Both the position numbers and the translations under genes were made by a program. The notes under the pieces were generated by a model. It searched no databases, was not told where the DNA came from, and was given only the letters and a program-made list of their open reading frames with translations. Of a DNA stretch of 64,000 nucleotides, positions 8,559 to 16,783 are shown in pieces. This stretch comes from JABMQB01 sp963677475. Its GTDB lineage: Bacteria; Bacteroidota; Bacteroidia; Bacteroidales; Prolixibacteraceae. Each line of letters starts with the position of its first letter. The stretch's first letter is position 1. The stretch covers positions 186,001 to 250,000 of the forward strand of contig CAXXQD010000018.1 of assembly GCA_963677475.2 (NCBI GenBank), in the 5' to 3' direction.

Positions 8559-10817
8559 TTAATTTTTTACGATTGTCCGTTTAAAAATTCCATCTGGAGT
8601 AATAATTTTTACTAAATAGCTTCCACTGTGAAGATGGCTTACATCAATATTCCTGGAATTTGCTTCTGTTCTAATTAGTGATCCCATCGAGGTGTATAGC
8701 TCAATTTTTTCAATTTGTGTGGTATGGGAAACAAACAAGGTGTTTTTTACAGGATTCGGATATAAAACCAGTTCAGCATCATCCATATCTTTAATTGCTG
8801 TGGTATATTCAATGCTCATATAATACAAATTGGCAACATCCCCTTTGGTAATTTGGTAATCGCCTGCAGGTATGGTGAGGACTAATATACCGGCAGTTGC
8901 AGAATGCCTTTCGCCGTTAATTTTTATTTCACCCGAAAAATTATCATTGAACACAAGGGTAAGAATTGCCTCCTGGCTTGTTGTGAAAGAAATGTTGGTA
9001 CTCGATTCAATTTTCAGGCATTGTTTGAGCGTTAATCCATTATAAATTACCGTTCCTTTGGAGTCGGAAAGGTTTCCGGAAATATTATAGAAGGTACTGG
9101 TTTTTCCGGATTCCGTAAAGTTATGTACCCGGTCTTCAGCAGTCCCTCCACCTTCGTTGCCATTTCCGTTTCCATTGGTAACTTTTCCATCTCCCTGAAT
9201 AGAAACCAGGCTAGTTTTGTACGAATTTAACGCATTTTTTAATGCTGAATTTACATCGTATAAAACATCGTCAACTTCGTTATTGAATGACCATTGAAAG
9301 TCGCCGCCATTCGTTCTTCCGGCAAAATTGACCACTTTTTCTTTTGCTTCTTGCGGCGAGTCAGGTGTGTAGGCATACATAATCTCTGAATTGGTGTCGA
9401 AATTATTGTAGGCATAAGCGCCGCGGTATGAAACAATGGTATTGCTCATTTCATCGTTCCGGTTGTCTGCAACAAACGCATCAAAATCCACCGTAGGATT
9501 TGGGAATGATGAAGAACCATAGGGAACAAAACGTTTTTGCCCGCTCATATAATTATTAAATGCTTTAATGCTACCCCCGTCTTCTTTCGAGAAGGTTGGC
9601 ATATCGGAATAATCATTGCTTTGGGTTGATTCATCCCAAACGTCAGAACCCTGCATGGAAATTAAGATTGGGTATTTACAGTTCCTGAAATAATTCGCTT
9701 CGACAAATACAGATGAACCATTGGTAGCTCCAACGCCATATTTTGCATTCCCATCGTAATAATTGTTATAAACGTGGGCAGAATAGTATCGAACCCGCGG
9801 ATGTCTGGAGTCGGAATGATCGTACCAATTATGGTGATAGGTGATGAACAACCCTTCGGTACTTTCTTCGCTTAATCCCAGAAGGTTACATTTGCCGGAA
9901 TCCCAAAAATGATTGTACGAAAAAGTAACGTAGGTCGATCGTTTACAGTCTAAAGCTCCATCGCCCTTTGCCTGGTCAGAATCGCCCCCGGCATTGCCAT
10001 AAAAGAAATCACAATGGTGGACCCAAATGTATTCGTTGTTTTGTTGTAGTCCAATGTTGTCACCTTCATCGCTATTGGTATTCATGGTCCCAATATTCCT
10101 GATTTCGACATTGGCAGCATTTTTTATTCGTATTCCCCAACCATCGGCAACTGCATCATTCCCAATACCTTCAAAAGTAATAGAACTGTTTGGGTTCAGG
10201 TCGTTCTCGATCACAATATCACCTTTGTTTAAATATTCAGGATCTGTAATTTGTCCAACTAACCGAATTATTAACGGACGAGTATCTTTCCCTTTTTTAA
10301 AGCCATCTAAAATGTTTTGCAATCCCACGCATGGATTAGAATTGGCTCCTGTCACTTCAAGGGAAATTGTGTTTTTTGTATTTTCTGTAATGTATAAAAT
10401 TACCGCATTATCTTTCGGGCTACCATCAACGTTATAAGCACCAGGAACGCGGTTATTTGAAAATGCAAAACCACTACGATCATGGTTTTCCACAACCAAT
10501 GAAGGACTGGAAGTAGCTTCACCTTCCGAATTCGAAATAATTGGCACTACTCGCAAAGAATAGATTCCCGGGTGAAGTCCTGGAACATCAGCCCGATAAT
10601 AGCTTCCATAATTACGGATCAAAGGATCATCGATTTTCAGATCGTTATATTCTTCCCCATTCAGGTAAACATGGAAGCTGTCAATCCCTTCCTGTGCTTG
10701 CCATTTGACGTAAACAGAATCAAACCAGGCGCCCGATTCAACTATTGATGCCTGTTGTGCATTTATTTGTGAAGAAACAAGAATGAAAATAATGTACGTG
10801 ATTATCTTTTTTGGCAT
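8559..10817 (-). CDS. Secreted pectate lyase (PL1-like) with T9SS sorting domain
   Basis: 752 residues. The signal peptide ends near INAQQ. An FN3-like segment (about 25-110) comes first. A right-handed beta-helix pectate lyase domain (about 130-480) follows, with DGALDCKRSTYVTFSYNHFW (Ca-binding Asp region) and SRHPRVR holding the expected catalytic Arg. A Gly/Asn linker (NGNGNGNEGGG) leads to a C-terminal beta module and a type A T9SS signal (LYPNPVKNTLFV... SGSYLVKI). It would be exported through the Por system and cleave polygalacturonate by beta-elimination. It is monocistronic, with no SusC/SusD pair beside it. Confidence 0.88.
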   Translation of the reverse strand: MPKKIITYIIFILVSSQINAQQASIVESGAWFDSVYVKWQAQEGIDSFHVYLNGEEYNDLKIDDPLIRNYGSYYRADVPGLHPGIYSLRVVPIISNSEGEATSSPSLVVENHDRSGFAFSNNRVPGAYNVDGSPKDNAVILYITENTKNTISLEVTGANSNPCVGLQNILDGFKKGKDTRPLIIRLVGQITDPEYLNKGDIVIENDLNPNSSITFEGIGNDAVADGWGIRIKNAANVEIRNIGTMNTNSDEGDNIGLQQNNEYIWVHHCDFFYGNAGGDSDQAKGDGALDCKRSTYVTFSYNHFWDSGKCNLLGLSEESTEGLFITYHHNWYDHSDSRHPRVRYYSAHVYNNYYDGNAKYGVGATNGSSVFVEANYFRNCKYPILISMQGSDVWDESTQSNDYSDMPTFSKEDGGSIKAFNNYMSGQKRFVPYGSSSFPNPTVDFDAFVADNRNDEMSNTIVSYRGAYAYNNFDTNSEIMYAYTPDSPQEAKEKVVNFAGRTNGGDFQWSFNNEVDDVLYDVNSALKNALNSYKTSLVSIQGDGKVTNGNGNGNEGGGTAEDRVHNFTESGKTSTFYNISGNLSDSKGTVIYNGLTLKQCLKIESSTNISFTTSQEAILTLVFNDNFSGEIKINGERHSATAGILVLTIPAGDYQITKGDVANLYYMSIEYTTAIKDMDDAELVLYPNPVKNTLFVSHTTQIEKIELYTSMGSLIRTEANSRNIDVSHLHSGSYLVKIITPDGIFKRTIVKN

Positions 10818-11102
10818 AATATATTATTCAAAATTCGTATATGGCTTATTCCAGGATTAGCCGGTGCGTAAAGTTAATATTTTGTTTGTGGGCAGAGAAA
10901 GTTTTAGTTAATGATGATCTGAAATAATCTTACTTATTCCGGATGAAGTAAACATTGACTAAAAGATATTGATTGAAAATAAATGGACAAGAGTAAAAAA
11001 AATTTGGAGCTTGTAATTATTTGGCTCGGTTGTAAACAAATAATTCATCTTACATCTGCGCTATTTGGTTAAAAGAAAAAAACGAATCTTTAAATCAAAA
11101 TT

Positions 11103-13391
11103 ATGAATCTTCGTAGGTATTTAACAGTTGCACTTCTTTCGGCATCATTAATTGGACTTGAACTTATTTGGACCCGGATATATTCAGCAGAGTTTTATTA
11201 TACGTTTTCATTTTTAATTCTTTCCCTGGCTATAATGGGGCTTGGAATGGGAAGCCTTTTTGTCCGATTATTCAACAAACTTAGTAACCTGAAATTTGTA
11301 AGTAGTTACATTGCCATTGCTGCTATTTTTGCGCTGGCAGGACCCGTAATCATTTTTAAATTGGACCTTCAATTTTCTACTTTATTTACAGATATAAAAA
11401 CAGCGTTTAAATTTCTTTTCTCTATATTTTTATTAAGTTCTTCGTTCTTTTTTGGAGGTATGTCATTGGCAATTCTTTTCAAAACAAACTCTGAAGACCT
11501 TCCCCGGTTATACATGGCTGACCTGGTAGGTGCAGGTTTATGCGTTGTTCTAACTATTATTTTAATGAATGTTTTTGGAACACAACCTGCCACTTTTTTA
11601 ATTTCGTTGCCATTGATTATTGCTGCATTTTTTGCGCCCGGAAAAAAATACGTAACGATATTCCCGATTTTATTTTTTGCTTTTTTTATAGGAAAGGCAG
11701 ATTCTTTGATAGAATCAGGGAGAAAAGAGCGGGCTCCAGTGATTTATAAACATTGGGATGCAATGTCAAAGCTAAAGTTATACGATTATGGTGAAACTTA
11801 CAGGGGCTTGAATATCGATAATATTGCCAATTCGGGTGTTGTGGCATTCGATGGCAATTTTGAAAATCCGGAACTTCAGAATTGGGATATTGATGTTAAA
11901 AACCTTATAAATAGGTTTGATCGATGTACTTTTTTATCGTTGGGGGCCGGTGGCGGAATGGATGTTCTGCAGGCTTTAACCTATGGGGCTGCCGAAGTCC
12001 ATGCCGTTGAAGTGAACCCGCACATCAATAAAATGCTAACAAAAGGGGATGTTTCCGGATACATAATCCCGGATAGCATAGATAATAAAGACGAATTCAA
12101 CGTTATTACCTGCAACGATTTCACCGGAAATTTGTACAACGATCGGCGTGTAAAAGTAATTTCGGAAGATGGCAGAACCTATATTCGAAAGTTTAAAAAT
12201 AAATTCGATGTTATTTACTCTGTTAGTTCCAACACCTGGGCTGCCCTTGGTTCCGGATCGTTTGCTTTTGCTGAAAACTACCTGTTTACCAAAGAGGCTT
12301 TTATTGATTATTGGAATGCATTATCGGAAAAAGGCTTTCTTTCGATGGAACATCAAATGTATATGCCCCGTTTGGTCAGTACTTTAATAGAAGCTTTGGA
12401 GGAGGTTCAAGTTGACAATCCGGAACAATATTTTGTGGTTTACAACATTCCGGGACTTCGAAGAAACCTATTATTGTTATCAAAGCAGCCTGTAACACAA
12501 GATTTGATAGATAGTGCCTATGGATTGTTAGCCAATGGTCAACGCAGCGCCAAAGAACCTTTATATCCGAAAGCCGATACGGCAAAGAACAACCTTATTC
12601 ATAAAATAGTTATGAATGGTTGGAAAACTGAGTTGGATTCGGCACGGATTAATATAAGCCCAACAACCGACAATAAACCTTTTGTAGCGCAATTGGGTAG
12701 GATGAAAAATTTCAGATTTGAACGCTTAAAACAGATATCGGTTATTTCTGATTTTAGTGGTTTCCCATTAACAAAATCATTGCTGATTGGTATTTTGGCA
12801 ATTATTGTAGTTTTTGTAATCCCATTTCTTCTTGTCCCTTATTTTACAAGCAAGGAAAAGCTGAGAACCAAACCCTGGCTCTATTTCTTTCTGTTGGGCC
12901 TGGCTTATATCATTATTGAAATTGTTTTGATGCAAAAGTTTTCACTTTTTATAGGTGCTTCGTTTTATAGCATTGCAACCGTTTTATTTACTATGCTGGT
13001 AGCTTCGGGTATCGGAAGCCGTTTCGCCGAAAAGGTAAAAGCCCCTTGCATTTTTATACGTATTATTGGCTTGTTACTATTGATTATTCTATGCTTTAAC
13101 CCACTTGTAAATCTTTTTGGAGGAATCCCAGTATTTTGGCGTGCAGTGCTTACAGCTATTGTCATTTTTCCTCTTGGTTTTTACATGGGAATGCCTTTCC
13201 CTCGCGGTGGATTGCGCGTTAAAGAACTTATAGATTGGGGATTTGCAGTTAATGGAATTGCATCTGTGATTGGATCAACTGCAATTATGTTTGTTGTTTT
13301 TTCCTGGGGATTTAATGCGGCATTACTAATTGCAGGAACGTTGTATATCCTCGCTTTTTTGCTTTTCCGAAAAGAAGCTGGTTGGAATTGA
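11103..13391 (+). CDS. Polytopic membrane protein with spermidine-synthase-like (SpeE) domain
   Basis: 762 residues. The N-terminal third has about six hydrophobic helices. A soluble Rossmann domain follows with the AdoMet/decarboxylated-AdoMet type motif LSLGAGGGMDVLQAL (about residues 280-295) and AVEVNPHI. The last 220 residues form another set of about six membrane helices. The fused layout (membrane, SpeE-like domain, membrane) is known in many bacteria, but the substrate is not established and simple polyamine synthesis is unlikely. The ATG at 11103 begins a hydrophobic segment. It is divergent from the pectate lyase gene across a 285-bp AT-rich gap and convergent with nudC. Confidence 0.75.
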   Translation: MNLRRYLTVALLSASLIGLELIWTRIYSAEFYYTFSFLILSLAIMGLGMGSLFVRLFNKLSNLKFVSSYIAIAAIFALAGPVIIFKLDLQFSTLFTDIKTAFKFLFSIFLLSSSFFFGGMSLAILFKTNSEDLPRLYMADLVGAGLCVVLTIILMNVFGTQPATFLISLPLIIAAFFAPGKKYVTIFPILFFAFFIGKADSLIESGRKERAPVIYKHWDAMSKLKLYDYGETYRGLNIDNIANSGVVAFDGNFENPELQNWDIDVKNLINRFDRCTFLSLGAGGGMDVLQALTYGAAEVHAVEVNPHINKMLTKGDVSGYIIPDSIDNKDEFNVITCNDFTGNLYNDRRVKVISEDGRTYIRKFKNKFDVIYSVSSNTWAALGSGSFAFAENYLFTKEAFIDYWNALSEKGFLSMEHQMYMPRLVSTLIEALEEVQVDNPEQYFVVYNIPGLRRNLLLLSKQPVTQDLIDSAYGLLANGQRSAKEPLYPKADTAKNNLIHKIVMNGWKTELDSARINISPTTDNKPFVAQLGRMKNFRFERLKQISVISDFSGFPLTKSLLIGILAIIVVFVIPFLLVPYFTSKEKLRTKPWLYFFLLGLAYIIIEIVLMQKFSLFIGASFYSIATVLFTMLVASGIGSRFAEKVKAPCIFIRIIGLLLLIILCFNPLVNLFGGIPVFWRAVLTAIVIFPLGFYMGMPFPRGGLRVKELIDWGFAVNGIASVIGSTAIMFVVFSWGFNAALLIAGTLYILAFLLFRKEAGWN

Positions 13392-13415
13392 CCTGGTTAA
13401 ACTAACCGAAGCTTT

Positions 13416-14243
13416 TCAAAGCTCCCCTCGGATAAATTTCTCAATAATTTCACCTGCTATACTTCTTTCGGTAGGGTAGTTGGGTAAGTTCGTTTTGTTG
13501 AACCATGCTGCATCGGCAATTTCATTTTTATCGATGTTAATGGCTTGGGTTTCATCGCCATCAGCTATAAAGGCAATCATCATCGATCCGGAAAATGGCC
13601 AGGGTTGGCTTTTGTAGTACCGGATGTTAGTTACATCTATCCCAATTTCTTCTTTTACTTCACGAACAACGGTTTCTTCAATAGTTTCGCCAATGTCAAC
13701 ATATCCGGCAACCAATGAGTACATATTGTTTCGAAAGTTTACTCCGCGTGCAAGCAAAATTTTGTCTTTCGAAAGAATTGCTACGATTATGGCCGGTGCA
13801 ATAGGGGGGAACAAGTTGGTTTGGCACGTTGGGCAGTTAATTGCACGTTCGGTTTTACTTAATTCGGTTTTCGATCCACATTTGCCACAAAACTTGTTGT
13901 TGGAATACCAATTCATTAATTGGTACGCGAGCACGCTGCTCCATTCTATTTCCTTTTGGTTTATGGTTCGGAAATAATTGAATTCGTGATAGAGCAAACC
14001 GCTTGTTTCATCAATTTGGCAATCCCAAATCAGAAAACAATTGATATTGTTGAGTGTAAATAAAAAAATACCTTCTTCACTACATTGTTTAAAATATTTC
14101 TTTTTAGGAATTTCCAATTCTTCGCCAACTTGTTTTAAAAGAAGTGAATCGTTCTTAAAATGAAAAATATAATCGTTTTTCTGGATGCTTGTAATGGTTT
14201 TAAACTGGTTGCTGAATGTATGCGGATGTATATCTTGAATCAT
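13416..14243 (-). CDS. nudC: NAD(+) diphosphatase (NudC-type Nudix hydrolase)
   Basis: 275 residues. The N-terminal domain is followed by a zinc ribbon (CGKCGSK ... CPTCQTN, C-x2-C twice) and a Nudix domain. The Nudix box is complete: GYVDIGETIEETVVREV followed by KEEIGI. SQPWPFSGSMM just after it is the SQPWPF signature that separates NADH/NAD-cap pyrophosphatases from other Nudix enzymes. NudC cleaves NAD(H) to NMN(H) and AMP and removes NAD caps from RNA. It ends 24 bp from the convergent membrane-protein gene. Confidence 0.93.
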   Translation of the reverse strand: MIQDIHPHTFSNQFKTITSIQKNDYIFHFKNDSLLLKQVGEELEIPKKKYFKQCSEEGIFLFTLNNINCFLIWDCQIDETSGLLYHEFNYFRTINQKEIEWSSVLAYQLMNWYSNNKFCGKCGSKTELSKTERAINCPTCQTNLFPPIAPAIIVAILSKDKILLARGVNFRNNMYSLVAGYVDIGETIEETVVREVKEEIGIDVTNIRYYKSQPWPFSGSMMIAFIADGDETQAINIDKNEIADAAWFNKTNLPNYPTERSIAGEIIEKFIRGEL

Positions 14244-14367
14244 TTAAATTATCAATTGATTAAAAGGGCACAATTTACGGAATATTCATTGGTTCGAGGA
14301 AAACAAGGTGCCACATTTTGATTATTTGTGCCACCAGTTTATATCGAATTGTTATGGCTTTTTTGTT

Positions 14368-15174
14368 TTACGCATAAAAAACTTCCGGCTCTTTTCTGGC
14401 TTTCCCTCCAAAATTTTTGTTTAACCTGATGGCAGTATCTTTTAAACGACTGTCTTTCATTGATCGGGCATTTTTTGGGCAAATTTTTATGCAGGCACAG
14501 CAGGTAATACACTTTTTAATATCAATTAAAGAGCTGTTTTCAGTATTGATTGCTCCTGTTGGGCACGAACTTGCGCAAATTCCGCATTGTTTACATTCTT
14601 CACTAACGTCCAGAAAGTCCACATCCCAAAGTTGGGTAATCCCGCCGTAAGGATAATTCCCCGGTACATTTAATTCAGGTATTTGACCAGTAGGAAATAG
14701 TTCCAACTTTTGGGCTATGTTTTTGCCGAAAACTTCTGCCTTTTTTATATCGTCCATATCAGGGCGGTTTGCAGCAGTGGGCAACTCCGTACTGGAAAAT
14801 GAATGTTCGCCGATAAATGCTGCACCTGCAATTGGCAAACAGCCCTGTTGTGTTAATGTGTTTTTAAGCTCTAAAAGGGCATCCTCAAATTCACGGTTGC
14901 CATAAACAGCCACACAAACCACAGGGGTTTTGTTCGCTTTTATTTGGTTGAGCCAATCGCCAATAAGCGCTGGTACCCGTCCCATATAAACTGGTACTCC
15001 AACAATTAGCAATTCATTTTCTGAGGGTTGCAATACTTTTTCCCTATTGCCTGGCTTGGTAATATCCGTAAGCTTTACATTTTTATTCCCAATTCCTTGT
15101 GCAATTGCCTGAAGTACCTTTTTTGTGGTTCCTGTTGGGGAGAAATAAACCAAATTTATAGATTCGATATTCAT
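14368..15174 (-). CDS. EFR1-type flavodoxin-ferredoxin fusion protein
   Basis: 268 residues. The N-terminal flavodoxin-like domain starts with INLVYFSPTGTTKKV (FMN phosphate loop) and runs to about residue 165. The C-terminal part has two [4Fe-4S] motifs, CKQCGICASSCPTGAI and CITCCACIKICPKNA. Electron transfer between an Fe-S partner and FMN is the likely role; the partner is unknown. It lies 39 bp downstream of a MarR-family gene on the same strand and is probably the regulator's target, co-transcribed under the two palindromic operators at 15684-15733. Confidence 0.85.
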   Translation of the reverse strand: MNIESINLVYFSPTGTTKKVLQAIAQGIGNKNVKLTDITKPGNREKVLQPSENELLIVGVPVYMGRVPALIGDWLNQIKANKTPVVCVAVYGNREFEDALLELKNTLTQQGCLPIAGAAFIGEHSFSSTELPTAANRPDMDDIKKAEVFGKNIAQKLELFPTGQIPELNVPGNYPYGGITQLWDVDFLDVSEECKQCGICASSCPTGAINTENSSLIDIKKCITCCACIKICPKNARSMKDSRLKDTAIRLNKNFGGKARKEPEVFYA

Positions 15175-15213
15175 GCTGTTTCGTTTATAATTGTTATAAA
15201 AATAGGGGCTTGG

Positions 15214-15693
15214 TTATTCGTTGTTTGCCTGAAAATTTTTGTTTAAGAAAACTTTTTGCAGTTTGTCAACGCTTTCTAAAATCCGGGACATTTCTGTTGG
15301 GGTAATGGTTTGAAATTGTTTTTTGTTCCAATCCTGGAAAACGGCGCGGCATTCGTTTACTACTTTTTGCCCCTTTTCGGTCATCGATAAAAATGCTGAT
15401 CGTTTATCTTTGGGCACGGGTGTTAGTTCAATTAATCCCATCGCTTGCAGCTTTTTTACAACTTTCGAAACGTGTGCTTTTTCGAGCATTAGGCGGTTAA
15501 CCATGTTTTTTTGCTGCACCTGTTTGGCTTTTGCAATTTCAAACAGGATTGAGAATTGTTGCTGGTTAAGCTGGTAGGGTAGAAGCAGGCGATTTCCTTC
15601 ACGTTGAAGGATACCACTGATATTCATTAATTTTCCGATAATAATTGACGGAAAATCGTTCTCGTTTGTTTTTTGTTGACTTTTAGTTTCCAT
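15214..15693 (-). CDS. MarR-family transcriptional regulator
   Basis: 159 residues with the MarR winged-helix layout: helical dimerisation segments at both ends and a central HTH/wing (about residues 55-105: KQVQQKNMVNRLMLEKAHV, then KVVKKLQAMGLIELTPVPKDKRS). The DKR wing is characteristic of the family. It is first in a two-gene unit with the flavodoxin-ferredoxin gene. Two near-identical palindromes lie at its 5' end, one overlapping the start codon, so autorepression relieved by a small ligand or oxidant is the likely mode. The ligand is not evident. Confidence 0.9.
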   Translation of the reverse strand: METKSQQKTNENDFPSIIIGKLMNISGILQREGNRLLLPYQLNQQQFSILFEIAKAKQVQQKNMVNRLMLEKAHVSKVVKKLQAMGLIELTPVPKDKRSAFLSMTEKGQKVVNECRAVFQDWNKKQFQTITPTEMSRILESVDKLQKVFLNKNFQANNE

Positions 15694-15700
15694 GGCAACA
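15684..15700. promoter_or_regulatory. MarR operator, proximal copy (overlaps start codon)
   Basis: TAGTTTCCATGGCAACA is a near-palindrome (GTTTCC/GGCAAC arms) and a close copy of the site at 15716-15733, 32 bp away or about three helical turns. The marR start codon (15691-15693 on the minus strand) lies inside it, so bound repressor would block both transcription and start-site access. Confidence 0.65.
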
Positions 15701-15715
15701 AAGATAAATGTATTT

Positions 15716-15733
15716 TAGTTTCCGTGGCAACTA
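15716..15733. promoter_or_regulatory. MarR operator, distal copy
   Basis: TAGTTTCCGTGGCAACTA has TAGTT/AACTA and CC/GG arms around a GT centre. It repeats the start-codon-proximal site at 32-bp spacing, upstream of the MarR-family gene it presumably controls. Confidence 0.65.
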
Positions 15734-15831
15734 AATAGAAAATTTTATTGACAGACTATAAAGTTTAACACAAACTTAAAAAGCAATATTGATTTCAAAT
15801 GATTTGCAATGAAAATTATCAAAGGGTTGGC

Positions 15832-16293
15832 TTATTCTTTTGACCAATTTTGGATTTCAACGATATTTTCTTCAGGATCGACGGCATAAACTGCTTTCAG
15901 GACACCTAAGCCCGGAATTACTTTTTCAATGGACTCACCGTAGAAATTTCCCCCGTTTGCCAATATCTTATTTAAGGTACCTTCAACATCTTCTACATGA
16001 AATGCAATGTGGCCAAATCCAAATCCGTTTATCATTTTAGGTGCATCCATGTCCGAAGCCGGCTCATAGCTAAATATCTCCAATGTGGGTCCATTATTAT
16101 AACCGGGCAGTTTTAAATGAATACCTTTCACTCTCACCCCTGAAATACTTGTCAATTTATCCATCCATTCCCCCGATAAATCCCTTTCGGGGTATAAAGG
16201 TTCACAGCCAAATACTACGATATAAAATTGCGCCAGCTTTTTCCAGTCTTTGGCTATAATATTTGTGTGAACATATTTTATTGTGTTATTCAT
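15832..16293 (-). CDS. Glyoxalase/bleomycin-resistance (VOC) superfamily protein
   Basis: 153 residues from the ATG at 16293; the open frame extends to 16395 but MNNTIKYVHTNIIAKDW is the natural domain start. Two beta-alpha-beta-beta-beta modules are visible: the first holds VHTNI...FYIVVFG, the second GFGFGHIAFHVEDVEGTLNKIL with His at the expected metal position and a C-terminal DPEENIVEIQNW strand with Glu. VOC proteins use a metal to act on small molecules or bind them; the substrate cannot be told. It follows a GyrI-like gene by 4 bp and is probably translationally coupled to it. Confidence 0.85.
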   Translation of the reverse strand: MNNTIKYVHTNIIAKDWKKLAQFYIVVFGCEPLYPERDLSGEWMDKLTSISGVRVKGIHLKLPGYNNGPTLEIFSYEPASDMDAPKMINGFGFGHIAFHVEDVEGTLNKILANGGNFYGESIEKVIPGLGVLKAVYAVDPEENIVEIQNWSKE

Positions 16294-16297
16294 TTCT

Positions 16298-16777
16298 TTA
16301 TCCTTTGTTTTTAATGGGAATCCAGATTTCTTCTTCTGAATCAGGGTCGTTGTTTTTATATTTCTTGCCCAATACTTCAAAATGAGGCCTGTCATCTAAC
16401 TCAAACTCTGAGTTTGGAAGCCAGGTATTGAAAATATATTGAAATATTCGGGTGTCGCTGCTTAAGCCTTTATAATCAAAAACCGCATACAACCCGCCTG
16501 GTAATACATATGTTTCAATATTGGAAGGAACATTTTCAAAATCTGCAACTTCCATTGTTGCCCACTTTTCAAACTCGTTCATTGGGTTAAAGTTCGAAAA
16601 ATAATCAGGTTTATAGATTTGCATCGAAATAAAATCATCGGAAAGCATATTTTGGATTTCGTTTTTTTGTGGCATAAAACTTTTCCATAATTCGCCAGTT
16701 TTATTGTCGTTTAGGCTCATTTTTAATCGTTTGCCAACTAATTTTTTCTCCTTTAAAATTTCAATTCTTGGATTCAT
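16298..16777 (-). CDS. GyrI-like small-molecule-binding domain protein
   Basis: 159 residues matching the GyrI-like/AraC effector-binding (SOUL-like) fold. It opens with PRIEILKEKKLVGKRLKMSL, has a central YVLPGGLYAVFDYKG strand pair, and ends with FNTWLPNSEFELDDRPHFEVLG and EIWIPI. There is no DNA-binding domain, so it is a stand-alone ligand-binding or hydrolase-like member. It sits 6 bp below the GH95 gene stop on the same strand and 4 bp above the VOC gene, so the three may share a transcript, although a functional link to fucose release is not obvious. Confidence 0.8.
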   Translation of the reverse strand: MNPRIEILKEKKLVGKRLKMSLNDNKTGELWKSFMPQKNEIQNMLSDDFISMQIYKPDYFSNFNPMNEFEKWATMEVADFENVPSNIETYVLPGGLYAVFDYKGLSSDTRIFQYIFNTWLPNSEFELDDRPHFEVLGKKYKNNDPDSEEEIWIPIKNKG

Positions 16778-16783
16778 TTCTTA

